Assembly: GCA_029194725.1 (NCBI GenBank)
Contig: JARFXQ010000006.1
Span: 124,001 to 188,000, forward strand
Reading direction: 5' to 3'
Length of the DNA stretch: 64,000 nucleotides
Source of the DNA: Nitrospira sp.
Lineage (GTDB): Bacteria; Nitrospirota; Nitrospiria; Nitrospirales; Nitrospiraceae
In this document: piece after piece, positions 8,881 through 16,350 of the stretch
Position numbering within the stretch: position 1 is the stretch's first letter
Layout: each line of letters opens with the position of its first letter
Notes under the pieces: model-generated
The model's database searches: none
Seen by the model: only the letters and a program-made list of their open reading frames with translations
Told to the model about the DNA's origin: nothing
Position numbers and translations under genes: made by a program

Positions 8881-9430
8881 TGACCAGTGTAGTGTTTCAT
8901 GAATACATTGACATTTTGCCAAAAGACGAGGGCTGGGGTCGTGGTCAAACACCTGTCATCAAGGTGTCGTGGGACGATGCGAAAGCCTGTGCCCGATGGT
9001 TGTCTCAACAAACCGACAAGCACTATCGCTTGCCCGCGGAAGCTGAGTGGGAATATGCGGCGCGAAGCGGCGGAAAGAATGAGACCTGGGCTGGGACCTG
9101 TAACGAGGACCAATTGAAGAGTTATGCGGGCTATGGCGTCGGTCGTACGGAGCCGGTTAGCAGCAAGCACCCAATGGGTTCGGCCTCTACGACATGAGCG
9201 GGAATGTCTGGGAATGGATCGAAGATTGCTGGCACGAGAACTATACAGGGGCTCCGACGGACGGCGCTGCATGGCTCGAAGCGGGCGGTGGGAACTGCGG
9301 CCAGCGTATGGTCCGGGGCGGGTCCTGGCCCGACGCTCCGGAGATCGTGCGTGCCTCGAGCCGGTCCTGGATCTACGCCGGCTACCGGTACGACTACATC
9401 GGCTTCCGTCTTGCCCAGGACCTTCCCTAA
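8881..9430 (+). pseudogene. Decayed FGE-sulfatase domain gene with DGR-type variable 3' end
   Basis: Two frames together encode the C-terminal two thirds of a formylglycine-generating-enzyme-like domain: TPVIKVSWDDAKACARWLS and YRLPAEAEWEYAARSGG in the first frame, then LYDMSGNVWEWIEDCWHENY in the second. The shift is near 9170, where CACCCAATGGG has apparently lost one A relative to the expected Lys-His-Pro-Asn-Gly reading. The usual N-terminal part is missing. The domain closely parallels the C-terminus of the TIR-STAND protein at 24.7-27.3 kb. The last 42 codons (9305-9430) form the variable segment described in the findings. Confidence 0.8.
9305..9430 (+). repeat. Candidate DGR variable repeat VR1
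   Basis: A 42-codon segment ending in TAA that aligns without gaps to 27212-27337. Invariant codons (TCC TGG, CGT, CGG, TTC CGT) alternate with codons that differ in the first two bases but keep C in the third position. Examples are CCC versus GGC, ATC versus GGC, TCC versus GGC and TAC versus GTC. This is what mutagenesis of template AAC codons produces in diversity-generating retroelements. No template repeat was seen in the window. Confidence 0.7.
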
Positions 9431-9463
9431 CCCTTTGCTCTTTGTCCTTTTACCCTTTCCCTC
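9425..9463 (+). repeat. Sequence shared downstream of both FGE genes
   Basis: The pyrimidine-rich stretch after the stop codon, containing CCCTAACCCTTTGCTCTTTG, is matched at 27332-27370 by CCCTAACCCTTTACACTTTG. The two loci therefore share homology past the coding region. It may be part of the retrohoming recognition sequence or simply mark a duplication. Confidence 0.6.
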
Positions 9464-9473
9464 TTCACGTGTC

Positions 9474-9789
9474 TTACGTGTTCTTCGCTCGGTCCCCTGG
9501 CTTGAGCCGCTTGAGGGCTTCCTGATAGGCCGCGAGATCTTCTCGCCTTCCAATGGCGACGACTTCGACCAGGATCTCTTGATCGATGATCCGGTACACG
9601 ATACGGATCGATTTCTTCGCTGCGTAGAGTTTGTAATAGCCGGTCAGATCAAGGTCGGCGCGATTATCCAAGTGTTCTCCCAATCGTCTTCTCAGCCGAG
9701 AGGATGGATAACTCCTGCCTGACATCGTCTGGTAGGACTTGTTCGTGGAGTCTCTGGGTCGGATTGCTTCTGTTCCGTCCTTCCTCCAT
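9474..9789 (-). pseudogene. RelE/ParE-type toxin, frameshifted
   Basis: The C-terminal part is a recognisable RelE/ParE-superfamily toxin: HLDNRADLDLTGYYKLY, IRIVYRIIDQEILVEVVAIG and REDLAAYQEALKRL. The N-terminal part continues only in another frame, from ATG 9789, with LHEQVLPDDVRQELSILSAE, and then stops. A single extra G in GATTGGGAGAAC near 9690 explains the break; GGA GAA CAC would restore Ile-Gly-Glu-His. Restored length is about 105 residues, usual for the family. No antitoxin gene is recognisable next to it. A short separate N-terminal ORF instead of a frameshift is the alternative. Confidence 0.65.
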
Positions 9790-9810
9790 TTCAATCGCAT
9801 ATCCTCTTGA

Positions 9811-9839
9811 ACACTGTGACTTCCGGTCGGAAGTGTCAA
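9811..9839 (-). promoter_or_regulatory. Promoter with inverted repeat in its spacer, upstream of relE-like gene
   Basis: On the minus strand TTGACA is followed after 17 bases by CAGTGT. The spacer holds the perfect inverted repeat ACTTCCG-AC-CGGAAGT (9819-9834). A palindromic operator overlapping the promoter is typical of autoregulated toxin-antitoxin genes. The site lies 22 bases upstream of the toxin start. Confidence 0.45.
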
Positions 9840-10066
9840 TTTGTCACGCTCGCTCAGTACTGTCCCAAGGGTATTCGAACAAGTCAGCGATTTTATCTGA
9901 AATCTGGCCAGTGTTTTCAAGCATGGCTTATGCACATAGCTGGTCTCATGGTGTTCGTTTACACAGAGGCAAACGGAAGATCCGTAACATTCCATCGAGA
10001 GTCATCGAGGTTTCGGACGTTTCTACGCGATGACGGCGTGGTTTTCCCCAGTCAAGGGAGGTTCGC

Positions 10067-10192
10067 ATGAGAGCGCTAGTCATGGGTTGTCTCATCACGT
10101 GCGGCTATGTGCTGCCCGAATTGCTGCCGGCCGTGTATGCCGGTTTGGTGTGGAACTTTTGGCTGCAGGCGGTAGGTGGAGTGAGCTCATGA
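10067..10192 (+). CDS. Small hydrophobic protein (41 aa)
   Basis: An open frame of 41 residues that starts with MRALVMGCLITCGYVLPELL and continues with aromatic, hydrophobic residues (WNFWLQ) before a Ser-Ser terminus. The ATG follows AAGGGAGGTTCGC, a strong and well spaced ribosome binding site. The composition fits a small membrane-inserted or exported peptide. No family recognised. The strong site and the lack of any other gene here favour a real gene. Confidence 0.5.
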   Translation: MRALVMGCLITCGYVLPELLPAVYAGLVWNFWLQAVGGVSS

Positions 10193-10372
10193 CGATCGAG
10201 TAGCCTCTTCTTGCAACTAGACGGGTGGGACGCTTAAGGCGGGTCACGCAGAATCGAACCAAAGGGGTGTCTATCGAAAAACCTTCCGTATTTACTCTAC
10301 TGTCGGAGGCCAGAGATCTTCAGAGTCCAGAGCCTTCTGTTGTCCGTCTGTTTCCTGACGGAATAGGAGGCT

Positions 10373-11209
10373 ATGATGAGGCTCTGGGTATGGTTTTCGA
10401 TGGTACTACTCTCTGTGCTGCTTGCGGGCGAGGCATACGCCGATCTTGATCCCTTCGAGTTTCAGATCTACCCCTATGAAACCGGCGGCAAAGGGCACTT
10501 CGACCCTCAGCTGTTGTCCAGTTTCGTGCCGTCCGGTTTTCGGGAGCCAGGCCGCGGTACTTCATCGGACAGCACATTCCCTAGTCAATACATGACTCGG
10601 ATGGCTGCTGAATTCGAGTATGGCCTCACCAGAAAAATTGACTTCGCCTACTATCTGAATGTGGCCATTCCTGGATCCCCCCTGATGGCTCCTCAATATG
10701 CCGGCTCGAAATTTCGGCTCCGCGGCCGGCTTTTTGAGAAAGACCAGCTGCCCGTCAACTTGGGATGGTATGCGGAGATCGAATGGTGGAACAAGCAGTT
10801 CGAGGATAACACCGTCGAGGGAGAGATCATGCTCGTCGCTCAAAAGGATATCGGCCGCTGGACGTTCATCATAAACGCCCCAGACTTAGACCATGGCTTG
10901 GTCGGGGCCGATTCGTCCAAGTGGTTTTCGTTTGGCTATCGAGCCGAGGTTCGATACTGGGTCAGCGAAAAACTGACCCTAGGGCTCCAGCCTTATGGGA
11001 CGATCGGCCAACTACAGGATCCTCACCCGCTGCCGGATCAACAGCACTACATCATGCCGGTCTTGCATATGATGCTGCCCGGAGAGGTTCCAGCGAGTTT
11101 TGGCCTGGGGTTCGGTCTCACGTCCAATTCTGATCTGGTGATTTTTAAGGCCAATTTTTACTTTGGAGGGGCAGGGAGCTTGGCGCGAGATATTCGGCTG
11201 TGGCGCTAG
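10373..11209 (+). CDS. Exported, probably outer-membrane beta-barrel-like protein
   Basis: A 278-residue protein with a signal peptide (MMRLWVWFSMVLLSVLLAG, cut near EAYA-DLD). The rest is rich in alternating aromatic strands such as EFEYGLTRKIDFAYYLNV, FSFGYRAEVRYWVSEKLTLG and LVIFKANFYFGG, which suggests an outer membrane barrel. It starts at 10373 behind AATAGGAGGCT. The family is not recognised. It stands alone, followed by a convergent deaminase gene. Confidence 0.65.
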   Translation: MMRLWVWFSMVLLSVLLAGEAYADLDPFEFQIYPYETGGKGHFDPQLLSSFVPSGFREPGRGTSSDSTFPSQYMTRMAAEFEYGLTRKIDFAYYLNVAIPGSPLMAPQYAGSKFRLRGRLFEKDQLPVNLGWYAEIEWWNKQFEDNTVEGEIMLVAQKDIGRWTFIINAPDLDHGLVGADSSKWFSFGYRAEVRYWVSEKLTLGLQPYGTIGQLQDPHPLPDQQHYIMPVLHMMLPGEVPASFGLGFGLTSNSDLVIFKANFYFGGAGSLARDIRLWR

Positions 11210-11284
11210 CTGTACCTTGGCTATGGGCTAAGGATTTCTTCGTTCTTATGGGTCATGACACTATCTCCGGCTGAATATGCTCAA

Positions 11285-11875
11285 TCATCTCTTTCGGGTA
11301 TTGTAAATTCGACCTCCGGATCGCTCATATCGCCGAAGCACAGCGATGGCTTCCTCTCGGCAGAGATCTCTGGTTGCGGTAATCCTACGCTTCTTCAGCT
11401 CCGCGATCCAATTTTTGGGTTTGGGAGCTTCGTCGAACCCGATCGAGGTTGCATCGGATCTTCGCGCGCCGCAAATGACTTTTTGGACACCGGACCAAAT
11501 GATGGCGCCGTAACACATGGCGCAGGGTTCACAACTCGTAACCAGTTCGAGCGTCGGCATGCCGTTGCTCCCCAGATCGAATTGTCTCAGGGCTTGGTGT
11601 GCATTCGCGAGCGCCACCATCTCAGCGTGGGCGAGGGAACAGTTGGAGGGTTCCACGACATTTACCCCGATAGCGATTGGTCGGCCTGTGTGAGACTCAA
11701 ATACGGCAGCTCCGAATGGCCCACCGGTTCGAGCGGTGACGTTCGTGAGGGCGAGTTGGATCACGAATCGCATGCGTTCAGCAGCCGTTGCAAGCGGCAC
11801 TTGCCGGCGGCGCGTGATGCGGATAGCCCAAGGTGGAAGGCGAAAGAGAAGGCTGGACGAGAGACCAGACCTCAC
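11285..11875 (-). CDS. Nucleoside/guanine deaminase of the CDA fold
   Basis: A zinc-dependent deaminase of the cytidine/guanine/tRNA-adenosine deaminase superfamily. The metal site is visible as HAEMVAL and TSCEPCAMCYGAI (HAE and PCxxC), and the active-site neighbourhood TGGPFGAAVF is typical of guanine-deaminase-like enzymes. The GTG at 11875 overlaps the stop of the upstream TPR gene by four bases (GTGA), so translational coupling is likely and the length is 196 residues. Longer in-frame starts inside the TPR gene are disfavoured. The exact substrate is not decided by the sequence. Confidence 0.8.
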   Translation of the reverse strand: MRSGLSSSLLFRLPPWAIRITRRRQVPLATAAERMRFVIQLALTNVTARTGGPFGAAVFESHTGRPIAIGVNVVEPSNCSLAHAEMVALANAHQALRQFDLGSNGMPTLELVTSCEPCAMCYGAIIWSGVQKVICGARRSDATSIGFDEAPKPKNWIAELKKRRITATRDLCREEAIAVLRRYERSGGRIYNTRKR

Positions 11876-12189
11876 GATGGGAGCGACTGCTTCAACGCTT
11901 CGAGGTTTCTTGTGACCATGGCATCGCCGTTCTTTGTCGACACCTCTATCCCCATGGCACAGACGGTTCGACATTCCTCCAGGCCTCCGAGCCTCTGGAG
12001 CGATTGAGCGAGCGCGAGGTAGGCCGCCGAATAGGTCGGCTTGACGGTTACGCACTGGCGCAGAGCCTTTGCCGCCTCCTCGAAAATGCCATCATCCATA
12101 TAGGCTTTCCCCAAGCCGAACCAGGCCACGTCATCATTCGGATCCATGGCAAGAAGTTTCTTGAGCGGTTCAATTCGAGGGTTGGGCAT
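11872..12189 (-). CDS. TPR-repeat protein (105 aa)
   Basis: A short soluble protein made of tetratricopeptide repeats: DPNDDVAWFGLGKAYMDDG and KPTYSAAYLALAQSLQRLG are consecutive 34-residue units. It begins MPNPRIEPLKKLLAM and ends in LEALKQSLPS. TPR repeats mediate protein contacts. It is the first gene of a two-gene operon with the deaminase, joined by a GTGA overlap. A partner is not known. Confidence 0.75.
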   Translation of the reverse strand: MPNPRIEPLKKLLAMDPNDDVAWFGLGKAYMDDGIFEEAAKALRQCVTVKPTYSAAYLALAQSLQRLGGLEECRTVCAMGIEVSTKNGDAMVTRNLEALKQSLPS

Positions 12190-12292
12190 TAGTATCTATC
12201 CATCACGACGTTAAATCGACCGTAGCACGGGCTCGCCGACGTTGTCTATGGCGTTTTCTGCGTGATAGTCTGATACTTCACGGGTAGTTGTT

Positions 12293-13237
12293 ATGGGGAA
12301 AACTGGTCTCGTTTATCATTCGGCCTATCTTGAGCACGACATGGGACCTGGGCATCCGGAGTCTCCTCATCGGCTGCGTGCGATCATGCAACGGTTGGAG
12401 CAAAGCGGGACTGCGGCTCGTCTGGTGAGAATTGAACCTCGAAGAGCCGAGGAGGAATGGATTACACAGGTCCATGCCCCCAACTATGTTGCGATGCTCA
12501 ATCGGGAAGCGCCGGCTGTCGGCCGGGTACCTCTTGATCCTGATACGTCGATGTCGCCCGGCACGCTGAACGCCGCTTACCTGGCAGCTGGAGGAACGTT
12601 GGCAGCGGTCGATGCGATCATGGCTCACCAAGTCGATCACGTGTTTTGCGCTGTGCGTCCTCCCGGACACCATGCCGAAGCAGGGCGGGCGATGGGGTTT
12701 TGTTTCTTCAACAACGTGGCCATCGCAGCGCGCTATGTCCAAAAGAAATACGGGCTCACTAGAGTGCTGATCGTGGACTGGGATGTCCATCATGGCAACG
12801 GGACACAGCACAGTTTCGAGGATGATCCATCCGTGTGCTTTTTTAGCACACATCAGTATCCGCACTATCCCGGCACGGGCCGAGGAACCGAGCGAGGCAA
12901 AGGAGCGGGGGTAGGATTGACCGTCAACGTCCCGATGGAGGCGGGGGAGGGCGATGAGGAGTACCACGCGATCTTCCTCAAATCGCTTGTCCCAGCGGCC
13001 GACGCGTTCAAGCCCGAGTTCGTCATCATCTCAGCGGGATTCGATGCGCACAAGGATGACCCGTTGGCCGGCATGTGTTTGACGGAGGCAGGATATGCCG
13101 ATCTGACGGAAATCGTTGTCGGTATCGCCAAGCGCCATGCGAAAGGCCGCATCCTGTCGTCTCTCGAAGGCGGCTACAATCTGACTGCGTTGGCTCACTC
13201 AGTGGATGCGCACATCAACGCGTTACTAAATGCTTAA
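12293..13237 (+). CDS. Histone deacetylase family protein (AcuC/HdaH-like deacylase)
   Basis: A 314-residue zinc-dependent amidohydrolase of the arginase/deacetylase fold. Characteristic motifs are AVRPPGHHAEAGRAMGFCFF with the paired catalytic His, VDWDVHHGNGTQ with the metal-binding Asp and His, and ISAGFDAHKDDPL. Bacterial members remove acyl groups from proteins, polyamines or other small substrates. The start ATG 12293 lacks a strong ribosome site but matches the usual N-terminus (TGLVYHSAYLEHD). It precedes the rhodanese gene on the same strand by 36 bases. Confidence 0.9.
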   Translation: MGKTGLVYHSAYLEHDMGPGHPESPHRLRAIMQRLEQSGTAARLVRIEPRRAEEEWITQVHAPNYVAMLNREAPAVGRVPLDPDTSMSPGTLNAAYLAAGGTLAAVDAIMAHQVDHVFCAVRPPGHHAEAGRAMGFCFFNNVAIAARYVQKKYGLTRVLIVDWDVHHGNGTQHSFEDDPSVCFFSTHQYPHYPGTGRGTERGKGAGVGLTVNVPMEAGEGDEEYHAIFLKSLVPAADAFKPEFVIISAGFDAHKDDPLAGMCLTEAGYADLTEIVVGIAKRHAKGRILSSLEGGYNLTALAHSVDAHINALLNA

Positions 13238-13273
13238 ATCACGTTACTGCGAACTGTAAAGAAAGAAGACATC

Positions 13274-14152
13274 ATGCAGCATCCGTTATTGATCGATACC
13301 GAAACGCTTCAGCAGCACTTGGGCCGTTCTGACCTTGTCGTCATCGATGTCCGTGGCAAGGCGGCGTATGAGTTCGGCGGACATATCCCCGGGGCGGTGC
13401 ATACGACATGGCATGAGTACAGTGATCCCACTGCTGTGCCCAAGGGATTGCTCAATTCCGATCTCGGCCAGATTGAACGTACCCTGAGTCGGCTCGGGAT
13501 CAATCAAGACAGCGATATCGTGATCTACTCCAATCCATTCGACAATTGGGGCGATGAAGGGCGGATGTTTTGGATGCTGGAATATCTGGGTCACAAGCGA
13601 CTGCGTATCTTGGACGGCGGATGGGTGAAATGGACGGCGGAGAAGCGACCCTTCGAACATGGGCCGGTCTCTCAAAGGATGGGAAATTTCAAGGCTCAAC
13701 CGGTGCGGGCGTTGATCACGCTGAAGGACGAGCTGAAAGGCCTCATCAGGAAGCCTCATCCTCAGACGGCCATTCTGGATGCTCGGAGCGTTGAAGAATA
13801 TCTTGGGAAGGAGGTGTCCGGTCTCCCGAGGTCCGGTCACATCCCCTCAGCCATCCATGTGGCGTGGAATGGTTTCTTGAACAAGGATGCAACCGTCAAG
13901 GATCCATCCGTGCTCAAGGAGCTATTGGATGCAAAAGGGGTAGGCCGCGAGCAAGACGTCGTTTGCTACTGTACCGGCGGTGTGCGATCGGCTTGGCTGT
14001 ACTTCATCCTCAAACTGGTCGGATATCCGAAGGTCACCAACTATCCGGGATCGTGGTGGGAATGGAGCCGGGACTTCGCTTGTCCCATCGAAAAAGATCT
14101 TCATGCGCTCCAGAAAATCCTCGGATTCGATGCAGCAGCCAAGCCTTCTTGA
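13274..14152 (+). CDS. Two-domain sulfurtransferase (rhodanese/3-mercaptopyruvate type)
   Basis: A 292-residue protein with two rhodanese domains. The N-terminal copy (VVIDVRGKAAYEFGGHIPGA) lacks a catalytic Cys at the expected loop (IVIYSNPFDNWG). The C-terminal copy has the active-site loop CYCTGGVRSAW. Such enzymes transfer sulfur from thiosulfate or 3-mercaptopyruvate to thiophilic acceptors. The last 160 bases of this gene were duplicated downstream (see 14807-14967) as part of a tandem duplication that includes the next gene. Confidence 0.9.
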   Translation: MQHPLLIDTETLQQHLGRSDLVVIDVRGKAAYEFGGHIPGAVHTTWHEYSDPTAVPKGLLNSDLGQIERTLSRLGINQDSDIVIYSNPFDNWGDEGRMFWMLEYLGHKRLRILDGGWVKWTAEKRPFEHGPVSQRMGNFKAQPVRALITLKDELKGLIRKPHPQTAILDARSVEEYLGKEVSGLPRSGHIPSAIHVAWNGFLNKDATVKDPSVLKELLDAKGVGREQDVVCYCTGGVRSAWLYFILKLVGYPKVTNYPGSWWEWSRDFACPIEKDLHALQKILGFDAAAKPS

Positions 14153-14237
14153 CAGGTCGAGAGGCGCTGTGTAACTGTGATTTCACAACATTTCTTCACA
14201 TGGAAGCTGCGAATCTTCAACCATAAAGGAGGCAGCC

Positions 14238-14585
14238 ATGATGAAAAGAATCATTCGTAGTGCGAGGTTGGTACTCGGGCTTGGCCTGTTGGTCGGCATA
14301 CCAATGCTGAGCAGCATGGCGCTCGCCGGACATGTCCGAGATGCGGTTGATCATACAAAGGCCGCCGTGTTGCACGGCAAGGAAGGACACGCGGATGTCT
14401 GTGCCGAACATGCAGATGCAGCGCTCAAGAGTGCGAAGGGTGCGAGAGTGAAGAGCCCGCATTTGGATGAAGGTATCAAGCACCTAGCGGAAGCCGTGAA
14501 GCATGGAAAGGCCGGGCATGCAGACGCCTGTACCGAACATGCCGAGGGGGCGGCTACGCACCTGGGTGAAGTGAAAGAGCAATAG
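14238..14585 (+). CDS. SmbP-like small periplasmic metal-binding protein, copy 1
   Basis: A 115-residue exported protein with a signal peptide (LVLGLGLLVGIPMLSSMALA) and a mature helical part made of a repeat resembling HGKEGHADVCAEHADAALK, seen twice (around residues 47-65 and 88-107). The His-rich spacing resembles SmbP of Nitrosomonas, a periplasmic protein that binds several divalent metals, copper included. Here each repeat also has a Cys. The double ATG follows AAGGAGGCAGCC. A strong terminator follows the gene. A diverged paralogue lies 0.8 kb downstream. Confidence 0.8.
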   Translation: MMKRIIRSARLVLGLGLLVGIPMLSSMALAGHVRDAVDHTKAAVLHGKEGHADVCAEHADAALKSAKGARVKSPHLDEGIKHLAEAVKHGKAGHADACTEHAEGAATHLGEVKEQ

Positions 14586-14627
14586 TCGACGAGGAGCAGC
14601 CACGGCTGCGACAAGGTGCATTTGTTG

Positions 14628-14660
14628 AAGCGGGCAGGGACAGAATCCCTGCCCGCTTTT
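14628..14660 (+). terminator. Rho-independent terminator after SmbP copy 1
   Basis: A 12-base-pair stem AGCGGGCAGGGA / TCCCTGCCCGCT with a CAGAA loop, followed by TTTT. The same element follows the second copy. Confidence 0.85.
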
Positions 14661-14678
14661 ACGTGAAGCAGAGTGTAT

Positions 14679-14806
14679 GTGCGAGCCGGGTTTTACCAGT
14701 TCGATCCACAATTCGGCGAGGTGACGAAGAACCCCGATGTTGTCACGGCTAAGCTGGAACAGGCCGACGTGGACCTTATCGTCCTGCCGAGGTTATTCGC
14801 GTCCGG
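14679..14806 (+). pseudogene. 5' fragment of nitrilase gene (duplication remnant)
   Basis: It encodes a close copy of the first 43 residues of the nitrilase starting at 15491 (GFYQFDPQFGEV, then LPRLFASG) and breaks off at the duplication junction. The catalytic Glu of the LPELFASG motif is Arg here. Confidence 0.85.
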
Positions 14807-14967
14807 CTTGGCTGTACGTCATCCGCAAACTGGTCGGGTATCTGACGGTCAGTAATTGTCCGGGATCGTGGTGGGAATGGAGCCGAGACTTCGCTTGTCC
14901 CGCCGAAACAGATCTTCATGCGCTCCAGAGAATCCTCGGATTCGATGCTGCCTCCAAACATTCTTGA
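14807..14967 (+). pseudogene. 3' fragment of rhodanese gene (duplication remnant)
   Basis: It copies the last 53 codons of the rhodanese at 13274-14152, including CPGSWWEWSRDFACP and the terminal LGFDAAS segment with its stop. It has no start and lacks the catalytic loop. Confidence 0.85.
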
Positions 14968-15050
14968 CAGTCCGAGCAGCGATGTGTAAGGTGAATTTAT
15001 GAAATCCTTACACGTGAAACTGCGAATCTTCAACCATCAAGGAGGCAGCC

Positions 15051-15395
15051 ATGATGAGAAGAGTCAGTCGTAGCGTAATGTTGGTATTCGGAATCGGCGT
15101 ATTGGTCGGCGTCCCGGCGCTGAGTGGTTCAGCGCTCGCCACCGATAAACATGTTGCCGAAGCCATTGAACACGCGAAAGGCGCGGCGGCGCATGGAAAA
15201 GAAGGCCATGCCGATGCTTGTGTTGAGCATGCGAGTGAAGCACTCAAGCATGCTCAGGCGGCAGCGAAAAACCCACATGGGGCGGAAGGTGTGAAACACC
15301 TGACGGAAGCCGTGAAACATGGCAAGGCCGGACATGCCGATGCCTGTACCGAACATGCCGAAGCGGCGGCCATGCATCTGGCTGAAGTGAAGTAG
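15051..15395 (+). CDS. SmbP-like small periplasmic metal-binding protein, copy 2
   Basis: A 114-residue paralogue of the 14238 gene with the same layout: signal peptide (VFGIGVLVGVPALSGSALA), then two repeats such as HGKEGHADACVEHASEALK and HGKAGHADACTEHAEAAA. The ATG pair follows AAGGAGGCAGCC, identical to copy 1. It arose by the tandem duplication that also copied parts of the flanking genes. Both copies keep open frames, signals and metal-binding residues, which argues that both are expressed. Confidence 0.8.
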   Translation: MMRRVSRSVMLVFGIGVLVGVPALSGSALATDKHVAEAIEHAKGAAAHGKEGHADACVEHASEALKHAQAAAKNPHGAEGVKHLTEAVKHGKAGHADACTEHAEAAAMHLAEVK

Positions 15396-15437
15396 TCGAC
15401 GAAGAGCAGCTCCAGTTGCTGCAATGTTCCTTTGGTG

Positions 15438-15470
15438 AAGCGGGCAGGGACAGAATTCCTGCCCGCTTTT
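15438..15470 (+). terminator. Rho-independent terminator after SmbP copy 2
   Basis: The stem AGCGGGCAGGNN / NNCCTGCCCGCT, with a CAGAA loop and TTTT, is nearly identical to the terminator at 14628-14660. It lies 20 bases before the nitrilase start. Confidence 0.85.
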
Positions 15471-15490
15471 CTTATGAAGCGGAGCGTGCC

Positions 15491-16282
15491 GTGCGAGTCG
15501 GGTTTTACCAGTTCGATCCACAGTTCGGGGAAGTGGCGAAGAATCTCGACGTCGTCACAGCCAAGCTGGAACAGGTAGAAGCGGATCTCCTCGTGCTGCC
15601 GGAGTTGTTCGCGTCCGGTTATCAGTTTCTCTCTGAAGAGGAGGCGCAACAGCTCGCTGAGCCGGTACCGGACGGCCAGACGGTACGTCGTCTGATCGAC
15701 ATCGCGAAACGTCGGAAGATGCATCTCGTGGGGGGGCTCCCTGAACGGTCCGGTTCCAGCTGTTATAACTCCGCCGTGCTCGTGGGACCGTCCGGATTCC
15801 TTGGGTGCTATCGGAAGACCCATCTTTTTTTCGAAGAGACGCTGTTCTTCACTCCGGGTGACTCAGGGTTTCTCGTGTGGGATATCGGGCCGGTGAAGAT
15901 CGGTATCATGATTTGTTTCGATTGGTACTATCCGGAGGCCGCGCGGACATTGGCGATGCAGGGAGCCGAGATCATTTGCCATCCATCCAACCTGGTCTTG
16001 CCGAACTGTCCGGACTCCATGCCGGTCCGGTGCCTCGAGAATCGGGTGTTTGCCGTGACGTGCAATCGCATCGGCAGCGAAGCACGGGGTGGCAAGGAGC
16101 GGTTGACCTACATCGGCCAGAGCGAAGTGGTCTCGCCTAAAGGAGTTATTCAACATCGGGCCTCTCGTGACCAGGCAGAGCTGACCATTGTTGAGATCGA
16201 TCCGGCGGAAGCCCGCAACAAGAGTGTGAATCGCTACAACGATCTGTTTCGCGACCGTCGCACCTCGCTGTACAAGATGTAA
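15491..16282 (+). CDS. Carbon-nitrogen hydrolase (nitrilase superfamily)
   Basis: A 264-residue cytoplasmic amidase/nitrilase-fold enzyme. The Glu-Lys-Cys triad is visible in LPELFASG, YRKTHLFFEE and IGIMICFDWYYPE. The GTG at 15491 starts at the conserved VRVGFYQFDP and is preceded by a purine-rich GCGGAG. The substrate cannot be told from sequence; the overall pattern fits omega-amidase or N-carbamoyl-putrescine amidase-like branches. A truncated duplicate of its 5' end lies at 14679. Confidence 0.88.
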   Translation: MRVGFYQFDPQFGEVAKNLDVVTAKLEQVEADLLVLPELFASGYQFLSEEEAQQLAEPVPDGQTVRRLIDIAKRRKMHLVGGLPERSGSSCYNSAVLVGPSGFLGCYRKTHLFFEETLFFTPGDSGFLVWDIGPVKIGIMICFDWYYPEAARTLAMQGAEIICHPSNLVLPNCPDSMPVRCLENRVFAVTCNRIGSEARGGKERLTYIGQSEVVSPKGVIQHRASRDQAELTIVEIDPAEARNKSVNRYNDLFRDRRTSLYKM

Positions 16283-16350
16283 TTCCGCGTCACACATCCT
16301 GTTCACATCCGGTGCTTGCGCAAGTTGTATGGGCAGCGTAGGATTCGTGC

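Larger units (their letters stand above)
13992..15618 (+). repeat. Tandem duplication (~0.8 kb unit, two copies)
   Basis: Copy 1 (13992-14806) runs from the 3' end of the rhodanese gene through the first SmbP-like gene to the first 43 codons of a nitrilase. Copy 2 (14807-15618) repeats this order. The junction at about 14804-14807 joins nitrilase sequence (TTCGCGTCCGG) directly to rhodanese sequence (CTTGGCTGTAC), with CGG shared by both sides. The copies have diverged, so the event is not recent. Confidence 0.85.

Noticed and set aside
10225..10449. 74-residue plus-strand frame before the outer-membrane-like gene
   Set aside because: It overlaps the signal peptide region of the 10373 gene in another frame and resembles nothing known.
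12278..12967. 229-residue minus-strand frame opposite the deacetylase gene
   Set aside because: Antisense shadow of a conserved enzyme, with no motif or start signal.
15863..16306. 147-residue minus-strand frame opposite the nitrilase
   Set aside because: Mirror frame of a conserved gene, without start signals.
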